Source of the DNA: Wenzhouxiangella marina
GTDB taxonomy: Bacteria; Pseudomonadota; Gammaproteobacteria; Xanthomonadales; Wenzhouxiangellaceae
DNA length: 64,000 nt
Direction: 5' to 3'
Assembly: GCF_001187785.1 (NCBI RefSeq)
Contig: NZ_CP012154.1
Coordinates: 1,978,501-2,042,500 of the forward strand
Every line of letters begins with the position of its first letter. Position 1 is the first letter of the stretch. Below the pieces are notes generated by a model. That model was not told the origin of the DNA. It did not search any database and saw only the letters and a list, made by a program, of their open reading frames with translations. This document shows, one piece after another, positions 58,042-64,000 of the stretch. Both the position numbers and the translations under genes were made by a program.

Positions 58042-58067
58042 ATTCTATCGCAGGCCACCTGGCCTGC
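58042..58067 (-). promoter_or_regulatory. Promoter and palindromic operator of the RND pump
   Basis: On the minus strand -10 TAGAAT lies at 58047-58042. A perfect 18-bp inverted repeat GCAGGCCA-cc-TGGCCTGC (58050-58067) fills the position where the spacer to the -35 would be; the -35 itself is poor. Steric blocking by a dimeric repressor is the natural reading, but no repressor gene is adjacent. Confidence 0.5.
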
Positions 58068-58173
58068 TCCGTGAACAGCCAGCGCGAGCACCCGCATCGG
58101 AACCCTGACGACGGCGCAGCGCGCGATGGGTATACTGCCGGCTCACCCCCTCGATCCCGATGCGCTCGCGCCC

Positions 58174-59235
58174 ATGCTCCTGCTGCTGTTCTATCTGCTT
58201 CTCGCCGTCGGCGTGTCTTTCCTTTGCTCGATCCTCGAAGCCGCCCTGCTGTCGATCACACCCTCGCACGTGGCATTGATGCGGGAACAGGGCAGCTCGG
58301 CAGGACGCAAGCTGCACGCCCTGAAAAAGGACATCGATCGCCCCCTGGCAGCGATCCTCTCCCTCAACACCGTCGCCCATACCTTCGGCGCCGCCGGCGT
58401 CGGCGCACAATCCCTGGCCATCTTCGGACAGGCCTGGGTCGCGGCCACCTCCGCCGTCGTCACCCTGCTGATCCTGGTGTTTTCCGAAATCATCCCGAAG
58501 ACCCTCGGCGCCAATTACGCCAAGGCACTGGCCGGCTTCACCGCGCACAGCTGCAGCGTCCTGATCGTTCTGACCTGGCCACTGGTGGTGCTGTCCCAGT
58601 ACCTGACGCGCCTGCTGGCCAGCAAGAAGCACGGCCCCACCATCAGCCGTGAAGAGTTCCGCCTGCTGGCCCAGACGGGCCACAAGGAAGGGGTCTTCGA
58701 GGAGGAAGAATCGAACATCTTCCTGAATCTGATCCGCTTCTCGGCGATCCGGGTGGAGGACATCATGACGCCGCGAGTGGCCGTCCTGCGCTTCCAGCAG
58801 GACCGGACCGTGGCCGACGTGGTTGCCGAGCACGATGATCTGCCCTTCTCCCGGCTTCCGGTCTACGGCGAGTCCGACGAGGACATCCAGGGCTACGTCC
58901 TGAAGTCGCAGATCATGCTGGAAATGGCCCGAGGTCGGGGCGAGCTCAAGCTTTCGGAGCTGCGCCGCGACGTGCTCTTCGTGCCGGAATTCATCTCCCT
59001 GCGCAATCTGTTCAGCCAGGTTCTGGCCGACCAGGAGCATTTCGCCGTGGTGGTCGATGAATACGGCGGCTTTGCCGGCGTGGTCACGATGGAAGACGTG
59101 ATCGAGACCCTGCTTGGCCTGGAAATCGTCGACGAGAGCGACACCACCGAAGATCTTCGCCGCGCGGCGCGCCAGCAGTGGCAGAAACGCGCCCGGAAGC
59201 TCGGTCTGGACTGGTCCGACACCCCGCTGCCCTGA
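58174..59235 (+). CDS. CNNM/DUF21-CBS membrane protein (CorC-like)
   Basis: 353 residues from ATG 58174: a DUF21/CNNM transmembrane domain (about 1-190: LLAVGVSFLCSILEAALLSIT, FSEIIPKTLGANYA) followed by a CBS pair (MTPRVAVLRFQQDR..., VVVDEYGGFAGVVTMEDVIETLLG). These proteins take part in magnesium/cobalt homeostasis or transport. ATG 58126 would add 16 residues, but a possible -10 TATACT (58131-58136) lies inside that extension, so the later start is preferred. The C-terminal CorC_HlyC transporter-associated domain is missing or very short. Confidence 0.85.
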   Translation: MLLLLFYLLLAVGVSFLCSILEAALLSITPSHVALMREQGSSAGRKLHALKKDIDRPLAAILSLNTVAHTFGAAGVGAQSLAIFGQAWVAATSAVVTLLILVFSEIIPKTLGANYAKALAGFTAHSCSVLIVLTWPLVVLSQYLTRLLASKKHGPTISREEFRLLAQTGHKEGVFEEEESNIFLNLIRFSAIRVEDIMTPRVAVLRFQQDRTVADVVAEHDDLPFSRLPVYGESDEDIQGYVLKSQIMLEMARGRGELKLSELRRDVLFVPEFISLRNLFSQVLADQEHFAVVVDEYGGFAGVVTMEDVIETLLGLEIVDESDTTEDLRRAARQQWQKRARKLGLDWSDTPLP

Positions 59236-59256
59236 ATTCCCGATGGAGCGGCGGCC

Positions 59257-61299
59257 TCAAGCCTCGTCGTCCGCTCCGCGGCCGTGCTCCTCGACCAGGG
59301 ATTTCTGGACCTGGCCGGGCACGGCTTCGTAGTGCGAGAAGGCCATGGTGTAGCGACCCTCGCCACCGGTCAGACTCTTCAGCTCGGTCGGAAAGTCAGC
59401 CACCGATGACAGCGGCACCGAGGCCGAGATGCTGGTCATGGCGCCACGCAGGCTATCCGTGCCCTGAATCCGCGCGCGCTTGGCCGCCAGGCTGCCGGTC
59501 ACATCCCCCATGGACTCGTCCGGCACCGTGACCTCGATGTCGACGATCGGCTCGAGGATCTGCGGACCGGCCTGCTGGACCGCTTCCAGAAAGGCCCGCC
59601 GCCCGGCGACCACGAAAGCCACTTCCTTCGAATCGACCGGGTGGTGCTTGCCGTCGTAGACCACGACTTCGACATCCTGCAGCGGAAACCCGGCGATCGC
59701 GCCCTCAACCAGCAGCTGCCGGGCCCCCTTCTCGACCGCCGGGATCAGATTGGTCGGAATCGCGCCGCCCACGACCTCGCTGCGGAACACGAAGCCTTCG
59801 CCACGCCCGAGCGGGCGCACGCGCAGGAAAACCTCACCGAACTGCCCTGCTCCACCGGTCTGCTTCTTGTGTCGGTAGTGCCCTTCGGCGCTCCGGGTGA
59901 TGGTCTCGCGATAGGCGATTCTCGGCGTGCGCGTGTCCACCTCCACGTTGTAACGCGCCTTCATCCGCTCGAGCATGATGCGCAGATGCATCTCACCCAG
60001 GCCACGGATGACCGTCTCGTTGAGCTCCTGGTTGTGTTCGACCTGGAAGCAGGGGTCTTCCTCGGCCAGGCGGGCCAGGGAGCTGGCCAGCTTCTGCTCC
60101 TGGCCACGGGTCCTGGCCTCGACCGCCAGGCCGAACATGGGCTGCGGGAAATCGATCGGTTTGAGGTAGTAGTGATCCTCGTCGTGGCAGTCGTGCAGCA
60201 CGGCGTCGTAATGAATCTCATCGTGCTTGGCCAGCGCACGGATATCCCCCGGAATGGCCCGATCAACCTCGATGTGATCCTTGCCATGGATTCGATACAG
60301 GTGCGCGACCTTCAGCGCCTTGCGCCCATCGTTGACGTACAGCTGGCTGTCCGGGCCGATGCTGCCCTGATAGACGCGAAAGATGCTGAGCTTGCCGGCA
60401 TAGGGGTCGTTGCTGATCTTGAACACGTGCGCGAGCACATGGCCATCCGGATCGGGCCTTGCGGTGACGCGCTCTCCCTCCGGACCGGAGCGGAAGGCCG
60501 GCGGGTTGCCCTCGGCGGGGTTCGGCAGCAAGCGCTTGGCAAAGCGCAGGAATTCGCCACAGCCGGCCCCCGTACGGGCCGAAGTGAAGCAGATCGGCAC
60601 CAGGTGGCCGTCTCGCAGCGAAGCTTCGAAGGCATCGTGCAGAGCCTGGGCGTCGATGTCCTGGCCGTCGAGGTAGGCCGCCATCAGGTCCTCGTCGACC
60701 TCGACCACCTGGTCGAGAATCTCCGTGTGCGCATCGGCCACGGAGAAGATGTCGGTCTGCCCATCGCTCTTGAAGAAGCAGTCCCTGACCGTCGATCGCT
60801 GATCGCAGGGCAGATTGATCGGCAGGCACTGCGGTCCGAATTCCTCCCGAATCTCGCGGACGATGCCTTCGAGATCCGCGTCCTCGGCGTCCATGCGATT
60901 GATGACGATGACCCGACAGAGCTTGCGCTGCCTGGCCCGACGCATCAGCCGCCGCGTGGAGGTCTCGATCCCGTTCGAGGCATTGATCACGATGACCGCG
61001 GTTTCGACCGCGCTCATGGCCGCGAGCGCCTGCCCGCGAAAATCGGGATCACCCGGGGTGTCGATGATGTTCAGATGCGTACCCTCGAAATCGATCGAGG
61101 CCAGGGCAGAATTCAGCGAGTGCTGGTACTGCTTTTCCAGCGGGTCGAAGTCCGACACGGTGCTGCCCCGTTCGAGGCTGCCTGCCTCGCCCTGCACCCC
61201 GGCCTTGACCAGTAGTGCCTCGAGCAGGCTGGTCTTGCCTGCCCCGCCGTGGCCCAGCAGGGCCAGGTTGCGAATCTGGGTGGTGTCGTAGTCGGCCAT
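59257..61299 (-). CDS. Elongation factor G-like GTPase (EF-G paralogue)
   Basis: A 680-residue EF-G family protein with all five domains in order, but with altered GTPase motifs. P-loop GHGGAGKT (16-23), DTPGDPDF at 80-87 in place of DTPGHxDF, so the catalytic His is D84, and N134-R-M-D137 in place of NKxD. Domain IV includes GGAGQFGEVFLRVRPL and the C-terminus VPLSSVADFPTELKSLTGGEGRYTM. It is a paralogue (EF-G2-like), not the housekeeping fusA, which normally lies in the str operon. Role unknown; ATG 61299 gives the family start. Confidence 0.88.
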   Translation of the reverse strand: MADYDTTQIRNLALLGHGGAGKTSLLEALLVKAGVQGEAGSLERGSTVSDFDPLEKQYQHSLNSALASIDFEGTHLNIIDTPGDPDFRGQALAAMSAVETAVIVINASNGIETSTRRLMRRARQRKLCRVIVINRMDAEDADLEGIVREIREEFGPQCLPINLPCDQRSTVRDCFFKSDGQTDIFSVADAHTEILDQVVEVDEDLMAAYLDGQDIDAQALHDAFEASLRDGHLVPICFTSARTGAGCGEFLRFAKRLLPNPAEGNPPAFRSGPEGERVTARPDPDGHVLAHVFKISNDPYAGKLSIFRVYQGSIGPDSQLYVNDGRKALKVAHLYRIHGKDHIEVDRAIPGDIRALAKHDEIHYDAVLHDCHDEDHYYLKPIDFPQPMFGLAVEARTRGQEQKLASSLARLAEEDPCFQVEHNQELNETVIRGLGEMHLRIMLERMKARYNVEVDTRTPRIAYRETITRSAEGHYRHKKQTGGAGQFGEVFLRVRPLGRGEGFVFRSEVVGGAIPTNLIPAVEKGARQLLVEGAIAGFPLQDVEVVVYDGKHHPVDSKEVAFVVAGRRAFLEAVQQAGPQILEPIVDIEVTVPDESMGDVTGSLAAKRARIQGTDSLRGAMTSISASVPLSSVADFPTELKSLTGGEGRYTMAFSHYEAVPGQVQKSLVEEHGRGADDEA

Positions 61300-61344
61300 G
61301 CGGCATGTCCTCCGATGCGTTGCCCCCTCAGGTCCCTTGAAACC

Positions 61345-61374
61345 ATCGTAATGCAGGCCCCGGGCCACGAGCAA
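61345..61374 (-). promoter_or_regulatory. Candidate promoter of the EF-G-like gene
   Basis: On the minus strand TTGCTC (61374-61369) and TACGAT (61350-61345) are 18 bp apart, about 45 bp before the ATG. Confidence 0.4.
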
Positions 61375-61417
61375 ACGGCCCCGCTGCCCGTCGGGTTCAG
61401 ACCCGGTTCAGCCAGGC

Positions 61418-61429
61418 CAGCCTAGGCTG
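61418..61429. promoter_or_regulatory. 12-bp palindrome between divergent EF-G-like and glycine-zipper genes
   Basis: CAGCCTAGGCTG is a perfect palindrome in the 196-bp divergent gap. It could be an operator for either gene; no promoter elements were placed confidently around it. Confidence 0.3.
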
Positions 61430-61495
61430 TGTTCCAGGGCCCGTCATCGGAGCCCGACGATTGGGTCAATCACCCGTTACCGAGGAGCAAGAATC

Positions 61496-62014
61496 ATGAA
61501 AAGAACCGCCACCCTGCTGCTTGCCAGCTTCCTGCTCGCCACGACGGCCGAAGCTGGAAGCGATCATTACCGCACCGTACCGGTGGTCGATGTCCGCCCC
61601 GAGTACCGCATCGAGCGCAGCCCGATCGACCGGGAAGTGTGCTGGGAAGAAGATCGCTACGAGCGCGTCGACCGGGGCCGCCGCAGCCGCACGGGAACGA
61701 TCTTCGGTGCCATTCTCGGCGGCGTGATCGGCAATCAGTTCGGCAGCGGCAACGGACGGCGTGCGGCCACTGTCGCCGGCGTGGCCCTGGGCGGCTCGAT
61801 CGGTCGCGACATCGACCGCCAGCGAGGCGAGCCGGACGGCTATCGCCTGGTGCAGCATGAACACTGCCGGCTCGAGCGCGACTACGAGGAGCGTTCGGTC
61901 CTCAGCGGCTACCGAGTGACCTACGAGTACGATGGGCGTCTGTACCACACGCGCACCCACGAGCACCCGGGCGACGAGATTCGCATCCGTGTCGAGGTCA
62001 CACCCCTGGACTGA
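61496..62014 (+). CDS. Glycine-zipper (2TM) outer-envelope protein
   Basis: A 172-residue exported protein with signal peptide (LLLASFLLATTAEAG) and a glycine-zipper 2TM segment (GTIFGAILGGVIGNQFGSGN, VAGVALGGSIGRDI) as in 17-kDa surface antigens and SlyB-like proteins. It has no lipobox. The C-terminal part is a basic/acidic beta-rich domain with Cys pair C53 and C129 region (REVCWEE, EHCRLERDY). It probably sits in the periplasm/outer membrane. ATG 61496 follows GAGGAGC. Function unknown. Confidence 0.75.
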   Translation: MKRTATLLLASFLLATTAEAGSDHYRTVPVVDVRPEYRIERSPIDREVCWEEDRYERVDRGRRSRTGTIFGAILGGVIGNQFGSGNGRRAATVAGVALGGSIGRDIDRQRGEPDGYRLVQHEHCRLERDYEERSVLSGYRVTYEYDGRLYHTRTHEHPGDEIRIRVEVTPLD

Positions 62015-62043
62015 TTCCCTTCTGGCCACCGTGAACCTCTCAT

Positions 62044-62107
62044 CCGCCCCGCATCGGCTTCGGTGTCGGGGCGGCCTCGGGTCCGGCAGTGCGGGTCACT
62101 GCCGGAC
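62044..62107. terminator. Two tandem strong hairpins between convergent genes
   Basis: The first, CCGCCCCG/CGGGGCGG, spans 62044-62074. The second is a perfect 10-bp stem GTCCGGCAGT/ACTGCCGGAC with a 7-nt loop at 62081-62107. No U-run follows. They lie between the converging glycine-zipper and thioesterase genes. Confidence 0.6.
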
Positions 62108-62122
62108 CATCGAAGGCAAGAA

Positions 62123-62551
62123 TCAGTCCGACCGATCCAGCACCATCATGCTCAGACGCGACACGGCGATGGTTCGGTCCTGTTCATCACGAAGACGGAT
62201 ATCCCAGAGGTGGGTCGAACGGCCGAGATGAATCGCTTCCGCCCGCGCCGTGACCGCGCCCGAGCGCACGCTCTTCAGGTGCTGGATGTCCAGCGCCATC
62301 CCCACGGCGAACTGCCGGTCCAGATCGAGTTGCAAGGCCGAAGCCGCACTGCCGACGGACTCGGCCAACGCGGCCGAAGCCCCGCCATGCAGAATCCCCA
62401 TCGGCTGATGGACAACGGGGCCGATTTCCATCCGTGCTTCAAGAAAATCCTCGCCGACGGCCGTATAGGAGATCCCGATCGTCTCCATCAGGGTGTTCCG
62501 GTTGCTCGCATTGAGGCGCTGGAGAATCCGCTCGGCGCGTTCTGCATCCAT
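62123..62551 (-). CDS. PaaI-family hotdog thioesterase
   Basis: A 142-residue single hotdog-fold protein. It starts MDAERAERILQRLNASN, has the signature GILHGGASAALAESVGSAAS and the strand pair (VGMALDIQHLKSVRSGAVTARAEAIHLG, starting VGMAL). Such enzymes hydrolyse acyl-CoA or aryl-CoA thioesters; the substrate is not evident. ATG 62551 lies two bases after the stop of the peptidase gene, so the two are co-transcribed. The frame is open to 62644. Confidence 0.85.
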   Translation of the reverse strand: MDAERAERILQRLNASNRNTLMETIGISYTAVGEDFLEARMEIGPVVHQPMGILHGGASAALAESVGSAASALQLDLDRQFAVGMALDIQHLKSVRSGAVTARAEAIHLGRSTHLWDIRLRDEQDRTIAVSRLSMMVLDRSD

Positions 62552-62553
62552 GC

Positions 62554-64000
62554 TCAGCTGTCCTCGTCCTCGCCATCGAGGCCATAGTCGAGCTGATACG
62601 GAGGCGGGTCGCCGCCCTCGCCCTTCAGATAGTGGTTCATCCAACGCATCAGACGCAGGCTGTAGTCCCAGCGCGAGGCGGCACGGCGATTGCCATGGCC
62701 CTCGCCCGGATACAGGACCAGACGCAGCGGCGGCGGATTGTCCTGCAGGCTGATGTAGCGGTACAGGGTCTTGGACTGGGTCGGATCGACCCGCGGGTCG
62801 GCCGCACCGTGCAGGATCAGCAACGGGGTCCGGGCCTGCTGAGCGTAGTAGATCGGGCTGGCTTCACGGTACAGATCCCAGTTCTCCCAGGGCCAGGTCC
62901 GGTAGTGGACCAGGTAGAGCTCGCGCGGAATGTCCGAGGTTCCGAGCATGCCGATCTTGTCCGACAGACCGACGTTCATCACGGAAGCGGCAAAACGTTC
63001 CGTGTAGTAGGTCGCCGCCCAGGCCGAGGCATACCCACCGTAGGAGCCCCCGGTGATGCCGACCTTGTCGCCGTCGACGAGGCCGTCGTCGATCAGGGCG
63101 TCGATGCCATCGACCAGGTCCGAAAACTCTTCCCTGGCCGGACGGCCCTGCGAGCGCAGCGTGAACTCCACGCCGCGGCCCGTGCTGCCCCGGTAGTTCG
63201 GGTAGTACATGAAGTAGCCTTCCGCCGCCGCATGCTGGGCCGGGAGGTTGTAGCTGGTCAGCCAGCCGTTCGAGTAATGGGATTCAGGGCCACCATGAGC
63301 GGCAAGGATCAGGGGATAGCGCTGGCCCTCGCGATAATCCAGCGGCCAGACCAGCAGGCCCTGAATCATGAGCCCGTCCTCGGCCTCGAACTCGAACACG
63401 CTCTGGCGGGCCAGATCGATCTCGGCCAACCAGGGGTTGCTGTCGGTCAGCCGCTCGCTGTTGCCGGCGTCGATCGCGAACAGCTCGGACGGATGCGATG
63501 CGGTGCTGGCTGAAACGGCCAGGCGGCCCGAATCCGCCAGACTCATGCCCGTGATGGCCATGCCTTCCCGCGCAAACAGGGTGGTCTCGCCCGCTCCGTT
63601 GGCTGAAATGCTGCCGATGCGCGTCTCGACGCCTTCGTGGGCCAGGAACAGGAGTCGATCCTCGGCCGCCCAGGCGATGCCGCGCACATGCCCCTGATGG
63701 CCAGGCATCAGATGGGTCCAGTCGCCACCCTCGGCGCCGGTCACGAGAATGCGACCCTCGCTGGGGTCGTTGACGATGGTCGTGGCGATCATGGCCAGCT
63801 GCCGCCCATCGGGACTCCACTGGAAATCACCGAGCTTGCCCGGGTTGTCCACGCGACCCAGCTCCTCACCCTCCGTATCGATGATGCGGATGCGCTTGAA
63901 CATCAGGGTGTCGTCGACCAGCTGCCGCGGGGTGACGCTCAGGGCGAGGCGATCGCCCGCCGGCGACCAGCGCACCGCCTGCACGGACCCCTCGACGTCG
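62554..64000 (-). CDS. S9-family prolyl oligopeptidase-like protein, C-terminal part
   Basis: Serine peptidase, incomplete: the frame is open through the window edge at 64000, so the N-terminus is outside. Visible is the end of the WD/beta-propeller domain (GKLGDFQWSPDGRQLAMIATT, HVRGIAWAAEDRLLF) and the alpha/beta-hydrolase domain with catalytic Ser in GITGGSYGGYAS, Asp in HGAADPRVDP and His in YPGEGHGNRRA. It resembles acyl-peptide hydrolase/dipeptidyl aminopeptidase families. The thioesterase gene follows immediately. Confidence 0.92.
   Translation of the reverse strand, partial: DVEGSVQAVRWSPAGDRLALSVTPRQLVDDTLMFKRIRIIDTEGEELGRVDNPGKLGDFQWSPDGRQLAMIATTIVNDPSEGRILVTGAEGGDWTHLMPGHQGHVRGIAWAAEDRLLFLAHEGVETRIGSISANGAGETTLFAREGMAITGMSLADSGRLAVSASTASHPSELFAIDAGNSERLTDSNPWLAEIDLARQSVFEFEAEDGLMIQGLLVWPLDYREGQRYPLILAAHGGPESHYSNGWLTSYNLPAQHAAAEGYFMYYPNYRGSTGRGVEFTLRSQGRPAREEFSDLVDGIDALIDDGLVDGDKVGITGGSYGGYASAWAATYYTERFAASVMNVGLSDKIGMLGTSDIPRELYLVHYRTWPWENWDLYREASPIYYAQQARTPLLILHGAADPRVDPTQSKTLYRYISLQDNPPPLRLVLYPGEGHGNRRAASRWDYSLRLMRWMNHYLKGEGGDPPPYQLDYGLDGEDEDS

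Overview
The window is high-GC, densely coding chromosomal DNA of a gammaproteobacterium. The closest fit is the Xanthomonadales and relatives (for example Wenzhouxiangellaceae). The reasons are the gene orders smc-zipA-ligA and thrS-infC-rpmI-rplT-pheS-pheT-ihfA-merR followed by tRNA-Pro, an IF3 N-terminus of xanthomonad type, a CopL-type small copper protein, and ZipA/IHF/QueF/FolE2. No phage, integrase, transposase or CRISPR is visible. Almost all genes are conserved housekeeping or envelope genes in short translationally coupled operons with many 4-bp stop/start overlaps.

Layout. 1-9.8 kb: end of ftsY, mutY, a DesK/NarL-type two-component pair, a DUF2306-like membrane protein, yggX, a DUF6491-like lipoprotein, tRNA-Phe, prmC, a TVP38/TMEM64-FAD oxidoreductase fusion, coaE and a universal stress protein. 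9.8-16.1 kb: smc-zipA-ligA on the minus strand. 16.1-24 kb: queF, a PPIase-bolA-yciI cluster, scpA-scpB-rluB (the last two overlap out of frame), and rnr-rlmB-deaminase. 24-28.5 kb: a cell-wall operon (MltD-like transglycosylase, M23-like protein, lipoprotein) and folE2. 28.5-36.2 kb: tRNA-Pro and the translation/IHF operon. 36.2-37.3 kb: the main non-coding region, with a four-copy 139-bp palindromic tandem array next to tRNA-Val and a separate 233-bp inverted-repeat element.

37.3-47 kb: a CsiV-like protein, an MFS transporter and an orphan envelope protein, then a copper/silver resistance operon (copL, cusC, cusB, cusA). 47-53.9 kb: dodecin, a phospholipase-D-like protein, a Sel1-repeat lipoprotein with a small membrane partner, an RhlE-type RNA helicase and thiopurine methyltransferase. 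53.9-64 kb: a second RND pump (adaptor plus permease) with a perfect palindrome at its probable promoter, a CNNM/CBS protein, an EF-G paralogue with an altered GTPase motif, a glycine-zipper protein, a hotdog thioesterase and the end of an S9 peptidase.

Points most worth a second look: the forced scpB/rluB double-coding segment, the 139-bp palindromic array abutting tRNA-Val, the AUC start of infC, the EF-G paralogue with Asp in place of the catalytic His, the M23 protein with H-x-D in place of H-x-H, and the orphan operator in front of the second RND pump. Functional names rest on motifs and family recall; no database search was possible.
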